From positions 124,001-188,000 of the forward strand of contig SUUI01000002.1 in the NCBI GenBank assembly GCA_015062605.1: 64,000 bases of DNA, written 5' to 3'. Both the position numbers and the translations under genes were made by a program. The notes below the pieces were generated by a model. It saw nothing but the letters and a program-made list of their open reading frames with translations, was not told the origin of the DNA and searched no databases. The stretch comes from Eggerthellaceae bacterium (GTDB taxonomy: Bacteria > Actinomycetota > Coriobacteriia > Coriobacteriales > Eggerthellaceae). Shown one piece after another: positions 36,553 to 45,020 of this stretch. The first letter of the stretch is position 1; each line of letters opens with the position of its first letter.

Positions 36553-38535
36553 TTAGCTTCCTGAGATGCCCACCTTCGGAGCACTCGAGTCAGTAATGGA
36601 ATTCGCCGTGTAGATGCCGTTCTTCTCCGTATAGGTGAAGCTGATGGAATCACCGGGTGCATAGGCCACGATTTGCAACAATCCCGGCAACGCGAAATCG
36701 TACACAGCCGAATCGCCTTCGATGATGACGTAGTAATGCGTGTTGCCATTCATGACCGCCACATTCATGGCTTTGATCTTGCCGGACGTCTCATTGGCAC
36801 CAGCTATCACCACATCCGAGGACGTATCGATGCCGTTGGTTGCCAACAACGCCAGATACGATTTCTGGGTATCGGCAACCGTATCACCAACCGCAACGTT
36901 CTGGTAGCGCTGGATATCGATCATGGCGAATTGCTTCACCAAGCCGGCAGCGTCCTTAAGCGCCATGAAATAGGTCGGCTGGTTCGCCACATTGATAAGG
37001 ATCGGGAATGTGGACGTGTAGCGCAGGTGCTGGACCTGGCCTTCGGCAGAGCCCATCGCGGAGGTCTCGGTCGCACCTGATACCGAATAGAAGTGCGACT
37101 CAGCGGTACGCTGGTTGATCAACACGAAGCCGACGATGGAGCTATCGGAGGTCGCGGAGGTCACGCCAGTGTAGACCCACACGTCATCGCCCTTCGCGAT
37201 ATAGTTGTAACCGAGGTTCGAAGCCGAGCTGCCCGGGGTGGTCTGAACCACGCCCGCCTGGCCGAGCCATGAGTTGAACCAACCGCTCGCATACTTGCCG
37301 CTCCAGTTGTACTGGGTAATCAGAAGGTCTGCAGGATACACGCGGTCAACCCACTGGGGGCATTCCTCGACAGCATAATCGAAGCATTCACCCGAAACGG
37401 CATCGCACAGAACCACACGGTAGATGTTCGTACCGCCGAACAGACCGATCTCACGCGTCTGCACCGGGCAGATCCACCACGGATGACCATCCTCGTCGAT
37501 TTCGAACGACAGCTCGTCGAACATGTAGAACGGATAGCTCAGCTGCACGTGGCGATCGATGTTGCGCACGAGCGGCTCGGATTGCGAGTATTTGATGCCT
37601 TCGCCCGTCGTTCCGTCGACATCGCTGATACGCACGATGGCAGCATCCTGCGTCGTCATGTCGATAAGACAGTAGGCCGGAATACCCTCGCTTCTGTTCG
37701 TGAGCCACTTGAACAGGTCGGCGTAATTGAGCGGGCTCACGCGCACGGGCTTATTCTGGTAGTTGATCTGGCTGTACAGGTCATCGACCTCGAACTGGCT
37801 GACATAGTCGGCGATGGTACCCATTTCCTTGTTGCCAAGGACGATGGCGGTATCGCGGTCGATGATGGGAATCTCGGTATAGTTGACTTCCTGGATATCC
37901 TGTGCGAAATCGAGGCTCTCGGTTTGCAGGATGTTCGCGTACTTCTTCGCGTTACCCGGAATGAACGACAGCGAAAGCAACGCACCGACAAGACCGATGA
38001 TTACCACGATAATCGGAACGAAGCTCAGGTACTTGAACGTTTTCGCTTTGGCAGTGTTGGGTTCGACCTTCTTGCCTGTCGTGTACTTCACATGTTTGCT
38101 CGAGAACACGAGGAACAACGGCAACAAGATGAAAATGGCGCCGAACATCCATGTATCGGTTGAGTGGATGTTAATGGGCGGATGGAACCACCAGTATGCG
38201 CCCGCCAACACGACGATAAGCACGATGATGGCGATGATGAGCGCCTTCTTGCCCCATTCGGACATCCTGCTGACGAAGCTTGTACCATCGCCCGCATTGC
38301 CGCCCATACCGCCGAAGTTTCCGAACCCACCGAAGGGCGATCTACCCCCCTGCGAAGATGAATCGTTCGCATCCACATACGCCTGAGCTTCATCAGCGAC
38401 GCTTTCTGCGCCATCGGAAGCCTGCCCTTGAGTTGCCTGACCGAACGGATTGAATCCGCCAGCTTGACCGCCCTGAGCAGCCTGTGCACGCTTCATCTCC
38501 TCGATGAGCCTGTCGAAATTGAAGAGTCCAGCCAC
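36553..38535 (-). CDS. Large membrane-anchored protein of unknown function
   Basis: The start is chosen at GTG 38535, five bases after AAGGAGG. The ATG at 38550 lies within the Shine-Dalgarno region. The 660-residue product has a Gly/Gln-rich N-terminus (about residues 20-85), membrane segments near 98-116, 127-145 and 173-194, and then about 450 extracytoplasmic residues with no motif I recognise. Tryptophan- and tyrosine-rich stretches (GHPWWICPV, WSGKYASGWFNSWLG) suggest a beta-rich surface domain. It is not part of any pathway evident from neighbours. Confidence 0.75.
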   Translation of the reverse strand: MAGLFNFDRLIEEMKRAQAAQGGQAGGFNPFGQATQGQASDGAESVADEAQAYVDANDSSSQGGRSPFGGFGNFGGMGGNAGDGTSFVSRMSEWGKKALIIAIIVLIVVLAGAYWWFHPPINIHSTDTWMFGAIFILLPLFLVFSSKHVKYTTGKKVEPNTAKAKTFKYLSFVPIIVVIIGLVGALLSLSFIPGNAKKYANILQTESLDFAQDIQEVNYTEIPIIDRDTAIVLGNKEMGTIADYVSQFEVDDLYSQINYQNKPVRVSPLNYADLFKWLTNRSEGIPAYCLIDMTTQDAAIVRISDVDGTTGEGIKYSQSEPLVRNIDRHVQLSYPFYMFDELSFEIDEDGHPWWICPVQTREIGLFGGTNIYRVVLCDAVSGECFDYAVEECPQWVDRVYPADLLITQYNWSGKYASGWFNSWLGQAGVVQTTPGSSASNLGYNYIAKGDDVWVYTGVTSATSDSSIVGFVLINQRTAESHFYSVSGATETSAMGSAEGQVQHLRYTSTFPILINVANQPTYFMALKDAAGLVKQFAMIDIQRYQNVAVGDTVADTQKSYLALLATNGIDTSSDVVIAGANETSGKIKAMNVAVMNGNTHYYVIIEGDSAVYDFALPGLLQIVAYAPGDSISFTYTEKNGIYTANSITDSSAPKVGISGS

Positions 38536-38573
38536 AATAGCCTCCTTCAAAGGTTTTTGTTTCCAAATGAGGA

Positions 38574-38607
38574 ATTATACCTGCAATTCGCGCATACGCG
38601 CTATGCG
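38574..38607 (-). promoter_or_regulatory. Promoter region with palindrome for the large membrane protein
   Basis: On the minus strand a perfect TATAAT (38574-38579) lies 38 bases before the GTG start. The -35 position is poor (AGCGCG) but falls inside the palindrome CGCATA-GCGCG-TATGCG (38591-38607). A protein binding this repeat could activate or repress. Confidence 0.55.
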
Positions 38608-38668
38608 GTTCGGCTATTTACAGCGCAACTACACCGTTATGGCGATTTAATCGCATGCTTTCTTGGGC

Positions 38669-39808
38669 TTAATCGGATACATCCACGTCGGGGACTATCT
38701 GCAGGAGATAGTCCGGATAAGCGGGCTCAAGCTCTTGACGCAAAATTGCCAGAGCCTCTTTGTGGTCGATATCGAAGCTCATGACCACGTCGAAACGCAA
38801 GATCTTAGCCTCGCGATCGAAGTAGAAGCCGTGCATCTGCAACGCCCATTCATGGGATAGGACCACATTACGGACTTCGTCCTCGATCTTTTTCGCTTCA
38901 TCGTCGGTCGTGTTATGCGAGTACACGCCGACACCGGTCAGGATAATACCAGTCTCGCTGTACACCTTTGCCTGCAAACGGCGCGTGAGGGCATCCACCT
39001 CGCTTACGATCATGGTGTCGGGAAGCTCCAAATGCACCGTTGCATACCGTTTGTTCGGACCATAATCGTGCAGAATCAAATCGTATGCGCCCCTGACCAA
39101 GGGCTCCTCGCATAAAAGGTGCTTGATTTCGATAATGAGGTTTGCATCCTCACGCTTTCCGAGAATGTCGTCGAGCGTGTCAATCATCATCTCGATACCT
39201 GCTTTGATGATGACGATGGAGATGACGACACCCACATAAGCCTCAAGTGAGATACCTGTGAGCAGATAGATGATGGCGCTAGCCAAGACAGATGCCGACA
39301 GTATCGCGTCAAATGTGGCATCCGAGCCCGATGCGATAAGCGCACCGGAGTTCACCTTCTGACCCTGCTTTTTCACATATGCGCCCAAAACGAGCTTCAC
39401 CACGATGGCGACCGCAATGATGATAAGCGAGATGATGCCATAGTCAGCGGCTTCCGGCTCGATGATCTTCTTCGCAGACTCGATCACCGACGTGATGCCC
39501 GCGTATAAGACGATAGCCGCGACAATCATCGAACTCAAGTATTCAATACGGCCGTAGCCGAGTGGGTGTTTCTTGTCCGGCGCTTTCGAACCGAGCTTCG
39601 CACCGATAATCGTGATGACGGAGGACAGGGCATCGGATAGATTGTTGACCGCATCCAAAATGACGGCAATGGAATTGGAAAGGAAACCAACGCCTGCCTT
39701 GAACGCGACAAGCAGCACGTTGGTCACGATGCCGATTACGCTAGTCCTAACGATTGTTTTCTCGCGGCTGGCAGCGATATCGGCGATACCGTTGGTTTCC
39801 TTTTCCAT
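38669..39808 (-). CDS. Cation diffusion facilitator, probably Mn(II) type
   Basis: The 379-residue protein has about six membrane segments and a cytoplasmic C-terminal domain extended by about 80 residues beyond the minimal family length. Metal-site motifs are NNLSD in the second helix (NxxxD) and SDATFD in the fifth (DxxxD). This N-D-D-D pattern is known from manganese exporters of the MntE group, whereas zinc exporters have His at one position. HPLGYGRIEYLSSM lies between them. The substrate is inferred from these residues only. Confidence 0.87.
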   Translation of the reverse strand: MEKETNGIADIAASREKTIVRTSVIGIVTNVLLVAFKAGVGFLSNSIAVILDAVNNLSDALSSVITIIGAKLGSKAPDKKHPLGYGRIEYLSSMIVAAIVLYAGITSVIESAKKIIEPEAADYGIISLIIIAVAIVVKLVLGAYVKKQGQKVNSGALIASGSDATFDAILSASVLASAIIYLLTGISLEAYVGVVISIVIIKAGIEMMIDTLDDILGKREDANLIIEIKHLLCEEPLVRGAYDLILHDYGPNKRYATVHLELPDTMIVSEVDALTRRLQAKVYSETGIILTGVGVYSHNTTDDEAKKIEDEVRNVVLSHEWALQMHGFYFDREAKILRFDVVMSFDIDHKEALAILRQELEPAYPDYLLQIVPDVDVSD

Positions 39809-39861
39809 GATGCCTTCCTCAGTTGATGACCCGCCAATTCAATGCGATTTTTTGGGACGTA

Positions 39862-40407
39862 CTACAGCGCCGCCACGACAGCTTTCTTAACCTCGTCCAT
39901 ATCGCATGTAGGCTCAAAACGGGTTATTACGTTTCCTTCTCGGTCGACAAGAAACTTCGTGAAATTCCATTTGATGTACGCCTTATCGCCGAATTCCTTG
40001 TTGTTCATGGTCGAGAATTTCTCAAGCGCTTTGTTCTTGAGGCCTTTCCCAAAACCCGCAAACGGCTTCTCAGTGGCCAGAAAAGCGAACAGCGGATCGG
40101 CGGTCTCCCCGTTTACGTCGATCTTGGCGAACTGCGGAAACTCCGTGCCGAATTTTACCGTGCAAAAAGTATGGATGTCCTCATCGCTACCAGGTGCTTG
40201 GTTGGCGAACTGGTTGCACGGGAAATCGAGGATCTCGAAGCCTTGGTCACGCAGCTCTGAATACATCGCCTCGAGTGGCTCGTAATGCGGCGTGAACCCG
40301 CAGCCCGTCGCCGTGTTGACGATGAGCAGCACCTTGCCTGCATACTGCGAAAGGCTCACATCGTTACCCTGCATGTCCTTTACCGTGAAATCATAAACTG
40401 TTGCCAT
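39862..40407 (-). CDS. Glutathione peroxidase-family thiol peroxidase
   Basis: The 181-residue protein has the peroxidatic Cys in NTATGCGFTPHY, the Gln in FPCNQFANQ and the Trp in IKWNFTKFLVD, the family's catalytic tetrad elements. Cysteine replaces selenocysteine. It reduces hydrogen or organic peroxides, probably with thioredoxin. It follows the OhrR-like regulator after 32 bases on the same strand, which suggests peroxide-responsive control. Confidence 0.93.
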   Translation of the reverse strand: MATVYDFTVKDMQGNDVSLSQYAGKVLLIVNTATGCGFTPHYEPLEAMYSELRDQGFEILDFPCNQFANQAPGSDEDIHTFCTVKFGTEFPQFAKIDVNGETADPLFAFLATEKPFAGFGKGLKNKALEKFSTMNNKEFGDKAYIKWNFTKFLVDREGNVITRFEPTCDMDEVKKAVVAAL

Positions 40408-40439
40408 GATCGTAATCCTTTCCGTCTTGACTGTATTAC

Positions 40440-40910
40440 TTATTCCTTTGGTTCCTTTTGATTGCGAAGCAGCTCATGTAAAAGCCCATAGAGCATCTCA
40501 GCCTTCTCAGGTGGCAAGTCGATGCATTGCGCGACCTGTAAGGGAACATCCTTGGCCCGCTCTTGCAGAGCACGTCCTTTGTCAGTAAGCGTGACGATAA
40601 CGACGCGATCGTCTTGATCGCTACGCGTTTTTACGATATACCCCGACTGCTGCATCTTCTTCAGCAAGGGCGACAGCGTGCCGCTGTCAAGCAATAGCTG
40701 TTCGCATATCTCGCCGATTGAGATGCCGTCGTGCTCCCATAAGACCAAAAAGACGATGTATTGCGTATACGTGAGCCCTAAAGGCTTGAGATACGGTGTA
40801 TACAGACTTGTCATGTTGCGCGCTGCAGCATACAAAGGAAAGCATAACTGGTTCGATAGCCTCATGGCTTCCTTGAAATCGTATTCAGTATTGCGATTAC
40901 TGTCTGACAT
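40440..40910 (-). CDS. OhrR-type MarR-family peroxide-sensing repressor
   Basis: The start is ATG at 40910 (MSDSNRNTEYDF) after AAGGTGGGG. The 156-residue winged-helix protein has NQLCFPLYAAAR, with the N-terminal Cys that OhrR oxidises, then GLTYTQYIVFLVLWE and LDSGTLSPLLKKMQ, the OhrR recognition-helix region. Oxidation by organic peroxide would release DNA. It lies upstream of the peroxidase gene, so the two probably form one peroxide-inducible operon. Confidence 0.9.
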   Translation of the reverse strand: MSDSNRNTEYDFKEAMRLSNQLCFPLYAAARNMTSLYTPYLKPLGLTYTQYIVFLVLWEHDGISIGEICEQLLLDSGTLSPLLKKMQQSGYIVKTRSDQDDRVVIVTLTDKGRALQERAKDVPLQVAQCIDLPPEKAEMLYGLLHELLRNQKEPKE

Positions 40911-40946
40911 GTTCCCCACCTTGATGCTTATAGCGTTGCGCATTGA

Positions 40947-40976
40947 TTTATATTTTATACAATTATATTTTATCAA
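40947..40976 (-). promoter_or_regulatory. A+T-rich promoter and likely operator of the ohrR-peroxidase pair
   Basis: On the minus strand TTGATA (40971-40976), 18 bases and TATAAA (40947-40952) form a promoter in an A+T-rich island. The spacer contains ATATAATTGTAT, which resembles part of the OhrR operator known from Bacillus (half-site AATTGTA). Confidence 0.6.
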
Positions 40977-41184
40977 ATCTTTTTTATGCGTCAAGCGTGT
41001 TCTTTATCGATCCCCGCACCTCATCACATATCGGAACAAAGCCACATTCGGATTGATTTGCAAAAAAGATGCATGGGCCTTATCCAAGATGGACTTCTCT
41101 CCTCTCGATATAATGCGATACAATGCTCGGGTTGTCTTCGACGACCTATTGCTTTGAATGAGCACTCTATTAAGGAGATGTTTG

Positions 41185-42573
41185 ATGAATAAGGGAAATC
41201 CTGCAGCATTACTGCCCATCCTTGTGTTTCTGGTCCTCTATCTTGGACTGGGCATCGTATTGGAATACGTTCTGCACATCGAAATGGGTTTCTATAACAT
41301 TCCCATCGTCGTCATCTTCCTTATCGCGCTTGCAGTCGCGTGCGTGCAGAACAGGAAAATGTCGCTTGATGACAAGATAATCGCCATGGGTGAAGGCGTT
41401 GGAACCAAAACCATCATTTACATGATCTTGATCTTCATGGCTGCGGGCATCTTCGTCGGCGTCGTCGGAAGGGGCTCGGCTGAAAGCTGCGCGTATTGGC
41501 TTTTATCCATTGTTCCCGCTGAGTACGCACTCGGCGTCATGTTCGTCGTCGCATGCTTCGTGTCTATTTCAATGGGAACATCCGTCGGCACCATCACGCT
41601 ATTAACCCCCATCGGCTTCGCCGTAAGCCAAGCAACGGGCTTCAGCCTGCCTCTGTGCGTGGGCACCATTATGGGCGGCGCCATGTTCGGTGACAACTTA
41701 AGCTTCATCTCGGACACCACGATTGCCGCTTGCATCGGACAGGACTGCCAGATGTCCGACAAATTCAAGGAGAATTTCAAGATTGCCTTGCCGGCAGCAC
41801 TTGTCACGCTGGTCATCGTTATGGTCTTGAGCTTTTCCTCCGGCATCTCCGGCACCATCGATGAGCCATACAGCCTCATACAGATCATTCCGTATCTGCT
41901 CGTCTTCATAGGCGGTATCGCAGGAATCAACGTGTTCGTCGTACTGATCATCGGCATCGTATCGGGAGCCATCATCATGCTCGCCACGGGAGCAACCGCG
42001 CCGATCGATCTGCTCGGCAATATGGGCAATGGAGCGGCAGGCATGTTCGAAACCACGATGGTCGCCATCCTCGTCAGCTGCATCGGCGCGCTTGTACGCG
42101 CTTATGGCGGCTTCGATGCGCTCATGTACGCGCTGCGCATGCTGTTCAAGGGTCGTAAGGCCGGGCAACTCGGCATGGGACTGCTCGTCGGCTGTATGGA
42201 CATCGCCACAGCAAACAACACGGTCGCTATCGTCATCGCAAATCCGATTGCAACGGAGATGGCGCATCATTACGGCATTTCAAAACGCAAAACGGCATCC
42301 ATCCTTGATACGTTCAGCTGCGTCTTCCAGGGCATCTTACCGTATGGTGCCCAGATGCTCGTCGCGATAAGTGCTGTCGTAACCCTCGGCGGAACCGTGA
42401 GCGCTTTTCAAATCCTTCCTTGCCTTATCTATCCATTCGCGTTGTGCATAAGCTGTTTGCTCTTCATCTTCATCATCCCCGATAAAAAAGAACAGGAACG
42501 CGCCGCATTAGAAGCGGAGGAGCGTGCGAAGGATGAATCTATCACGCAGCCGATCGAAACTATCTCCGAATAA
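41185..42573 (+). CDS. Na+/H+ antiporter, NhaC family
   Basis: The start is ATG at 41185 after AAGGAG. The 462-residue protein has about 11-12 membrane segments and the NhaC-family core GGAMFGDNLSFISDTTIAA, together with GMGLLVGCMDIATANNTVA. It exchanges Na+ for H+, or in some members amino acids. It is transcribed alone. Its stop codon abuts a minus-strand terminator and the cobalamin riboswitch region. Confidence 0.87.
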   Translation: MNKGNPAALLPILVFLVLYLGLGIVLEYVLHIEMGFYNIPIVVIFLIALAVACVQNRKMSLDDKIIAMGEGVGTKTIIYMILIFMAAGIFVGVVGRGSAESCAYWLLSIVPAEYALGVMFVVACFVSISMGTSVGTITLLTPIGFAVSQATGFSLPLCVGTIMGGAMFGDNLSFISDTTIAACIGQDCQMSDKFKENFKIALPAALVTLVIVMVLSFSSGISGTIDEPYSLIQIIPYLLVFIGGIAGINVFVVLIIGIVSGAIIMLATGATAPIDLLGNMGNGAAGMFETTMVAILVSCIGALVRAYGGFDALMYALRMLFKGRKAGQLGMGLLVGCMDIATANNTVAIVIANPIATEMAHHYGISKRKTASILDTFSCVFQGILPYGAQMLVAISAVVTLGGTVSAFQILPCLIYPFALCISCLLFIFIIPDKKEQERAALEAEERAKDESITQPIETISE

Positions 42574-42577
42574 AAGA

Positions 42578-42612
42578 AGCGCCGCCCTGCGCTAAGGAGT
42601 ACGCAGGACGGC
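42578..42612 (-). terminator. Terminator downstream of the orphan cobalamin riboswitch
   Basis: On the minus strand GCCGTCCTGCG (42602-42612) pairs with CGCAGGGCGGC (42581-42591) with one G-T pair, and GCTTCTTTTATT follows. The T-run overlaps the nhaC stop codon. The plus strand has no T-run, so this hairpin serves the minus strand. Confidence 0.75.
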
Positions 42613-42749
42613 TCGAATGTACAGAAGAAGGACCAACGAGCTTAAGCCGCGCGAAGGAGGGCGCTTGGACTTCCGCTCGCCACGTAAAGCCTGAAGCTGG
42701 AAGCTTCGGACTGGGTTTGCAGTACATCGCTACAAAGAACCAGTACGTT

Positions 42750-42841
42750 TTCCGACGGGCGATCTGACTCGCGGTTGAGGGGCAACCGAATCACAGTGGC
42801 GGTACCGTGCGGGATTTGCACCCGCTTCTCCCAGTTCGGAA
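42750..42841 (-). ncRNA. Cobalamin riboswitch without an obvious downstream gene
   Basis: On the minus strand the B12-box elements appear in order: GGTGCAAATCC, then ACCGCCACTGTGA, then GTCAGATCGCCCGTC. The closing stem is TTCCGA (42836-42841) with TCGGAA (42750-42755). These are the conserved core of the cobalamin aptamer (RF00174-like). A promoter-like TATAGT (42866-42871) with TTTCTT 17 bases upstream precedes it. The only downstream sequence on this strand before the terminator is noncoding and is convergent with nhaC. Confidence 0.85.
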
Positions 42842-43023
42842 TCGTCTTTCTTCCTCTAACGAAATACTATACGGAAAAATGCGCACATAAGAAAGCGGGT
42901 ATCTTTAACGGGCATGGATTATCTTGCGCACTTTTTAGGATTTCTGCGCAAAAAACACCAAGTCAGATACGAAATCTATTCATTTTCCCGTTATACGCCC
43001 GATATCTGGTGAAACGTGATTCC

Positions 43024-43989
43024 TTACAGTTCGTTTACGAATGCTTCACGCTGCATATCGATGAGATGCTGATGCTCTTCGCGCGTACCAGATATAAACT
43101 CCCACACAAGGTATTCTGGGTCGATGCGTGAAACCAGTTTCCCGATGCCTGGCGTGCACCACGGTTGATGACCGTCGACTTTGAACGCATGCCCGAAGGA
43201 TTGCCAATATCGATCGGTATACGATTCCGGAAGCACGGGCGGATTGGCTTGGGTTTGCTTGCAATACTCCCCCGTCAGCGATTGATGGAAGTGCACGCCG
43301 CGGATATACGGAATGATGTCCTCGTTTCGATCGAGCACCTCGTTGACGTAGTCGAGCGCCTCCGCTTGCGTTGCAAGATCGAAGTTCGTATGCATCAGGT
43401 GGCCCGTATCGAGCATGAAGCCCTTGTTGGGATACTTCACGCCATCGAGCAAGCGCTTTGCGATCTCGGGACGCGTAAACGTAAGCCCCGATTGCCACTG
43501 ATTCTCCATCAATAGCGCAATGCTGCCGTCCTCGTCTGCGAATACCTCGTTCAAGATCTCTGCTGCGGCATCTACGATTTCCTCGTCTGTGTGCTTGTAG
43601 TTAAACGTGTAGTTCTCGAAAAGGCCGCTTTCGCTGACATGAAACACCACGTACTCGGCCCCCATCTTGTGTGCGAATTCCATGTCGTGCTTGAAACGAT
43701 CGACGATGATGTGCGGATCGCTGCCGCGCATCTGCGCATACGCTTCCTCGAGGCTGCCGTACTCCTCAATCATCCCCTTTTCATCGCCACGCCAGAAATC
43801 GTACCAGGTGATGTAATACCCCAGATGCACGCCAACAATCAAATCAGCCGGGATGATACCGCGTTCGTCTGAACCGTACTCCATCACTTCAGCGCCATCG
43901 AAATCCTTCGAGAACTCGCGGAAATCCGCCTCATCGGTGTAACGATCGGTATCCTCGAAGCAGGTTGTCGTATTGAATAGGGTCTTCAT
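43024..43989 (-). CDS. TIM-barrel protein of the AP endonuclease 2 superfamily, candidate CbiR-type cobamide remodelling enzyme
   Basis: The start is ATG at 43989 (MKTLFNTTTCFEDTDRY). The 321-residue protein has the xylose isomerase-like TIM-barrel pattern: VVFHVSES, LLMENQW, GFMLDTGHLMHTN and IRGVHFHQSL, with acidic and histidine residues suited to metal binding. CbiR of Akkermansia, which cleaves the cobamide nucleotide loop, belongs to the same superfamily. Position as last gene in a cobTUS operon favours that role, but the family is broad and the sequence alone does not prove it. Confidence 0.6.
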   Translation of the reverse strand: MKTLFNTTTCFEDTDRYTDEADFREFSKDFDGAEVMEYGSDERGIIPADLIVGVHLGYYITWYDFWRGDEKGMIEEYGSLEEAYAQMRGSDPHIIVDRFKHDMEFAHKMGAEYVVFHVSESGLFENYTFNYKHTDEEIVDAAAEILNEVFADEDGSIALLMENQWQSGLTFTRPEIAKRLLDGVKYPNKGFMLDTGHLMHTNFDLATQAEALDYVNEVLDRNEDIIPYIRGVHFHQSLTGEYCKQTQANPPVLPESYTDRYWQSFGHAFKVDGHQPWCTPGIGKLVSRIDPEYLVWEFISGTREEHQHLIDMQREAFVNEL

Positions 43990-44021
43990 CTCGTTGCGCT
44001 CCCCTTTTTTTGAAAAACTTG

Positions 44022-45020
44022 CTATTGTTTCGATGCCAAGTGCATGAGCGAATCGCTCATGCCGCCTTCGATGTCCACATCGCATACCGTCCAGCTCACC
44101 ATATCGCAGCGGGCCTTGACGGCAACGCAATTCTGCACGTGCCATTCGAAATAGCTCTTCTCCGAATCCACAAGAGCGTCCATCACGCACATGATGGTTC
44201 CGCCGTGACCCACGATGATGCATTCGGGAAGGCCCATCTCGCACGCCTGCGTAACCGCGGACTTGAAAGCTCTAACAACCCGATCCATGAAGATTGCACG
44301 GCTCTCCCCATTCGGGCACACATCCTCAGCACCGGAATTGACCCACGCAATGTAGGCATCATCGGTGATCATCTCACACGCCGTGCGTCCTTCGAAGTCG
44401 CCGAAATCCATCTCCTGCAGACCATCCACCACGATTTGGCGTGCCCTTGGATACAGGATGGATGCCGTCTGGCGTGCACGCAAAAGCGGGCTTACGAACA
44501 CCACGGGGGTCTCGCATTTCGCAAAGACATCGCGCACAGAGGCTTCGCGGGCACACTCCTCGCCTTCCTCGCAAAGCGGTTCATCGGTGCTGCCGTTGTA
44601 ACGCTTCTCGAGATTCCCCTGAGTCTTCCCATGCCTTACAAGCGTCACGCGCATGATGCGCTTGAGCGTTTGGGGAATACCCCAGACCATGCGGATGACT
44701 TCATCGGCGTGCAGCGCCAATTCATTGGTCAACCTGCCCGCGGTTTCACGGAAAAGGCGATCGGTGTATTCGAGGGGAATGACGCCACTGCCCACCTCGG
44801 TCGTGATGACAACGTCGCGGTTCAGAAGAAGCGGCATAAGCTCATCGAGAGCTGCCTGCTTATCGGGATTATTCGCAAGGAATGCACGAACGGCTTCTTG
44901 CACATCGTAAATGACCGGGCTATCGGAATGCACGTCCGCAGACATTTGCTCGACCGTATAACCGAGCTTTTCCGTATACGTCCGCTTTCCGGAAGCAACG
45001 GGGCCAGTGATGAGTATCAC
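44022..45020 (-). CDS. CobU-like domain fused to CobC-type alpha-ribazole phosphatase
   Basis: The 332-residue protein has two parts. Residues 1-120 resemble CobU: P-loop GPVASGKRT (6-14) and the C-terminal half TTEVGSGVIPLEYTDRLF with AGRLTNELALHADEV. The central section with the guanylylated His is missing. Residues 122-320 are a histidine phosphatase: VTLVRHGKTQGN (RHG 129-131) and VGHGGTIM. CobC removes phosphate from alpha-ribazole-5'-phosphate in cobamide assembly. The gene overlaps cobS by four bases and lies upstream of the TIM-barrel gene. Confidence 0.82.
   Translation of the reverse strand: MILITGPVASGKRTYTEKLGYTVEQMSADVHSDSPVIYDVQEAVRAFLANNPDKQAALDELMPLLLNRDVVITTEVGSGVIPLEYTDRLFRETAGRLTNELALHADEVIRMVWGIPQTLKRIMRVTLVRHGKTQGNLEKRYNGSTDEPLCEEGEECAREASVRDVFAKCETPVVFVSPLLRARQTASILYPRARQIVVDGLQEMDFGDFEGRTACEMITDDAYIAWVNSGAEDVCPNGESRAIFMDRVVRAFKSAVTQACEMGLPECIIVGHGGTIMCVMDALVDSEKSYFEWHVQNCVAVKARCDMVSWTVCDVDIEGGMSDSLMHLASKQ

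Larger units (their letters stand above)
42574..43023. other. 450-bp region between nhaC and the cobamide operon
   Basis: The stretch holds, on the minus strand, a hairpin just past the TIM-barrel gene (TTGCGCA at 42924-42930 with TGCGCAA at 42945-42951), a possible promoter (42866-42894), the riboswitch aptamer (42750-42841), about 135 bases of structured RNA and a terminator (42578-42612). A 55-codon frame (42560-42727, minus) has no ribosome-binding site and is not called. Confidence 0.6.

Noticed and set aside
42560-42727. 55-codon minus-strand frame after the cobalamin riboswitch
   Set aside because: There is no Shine-Dalgarno, the composition is not protein-like, and its end overlaps the nhaC coding region; it is kept as noncoding RNA.
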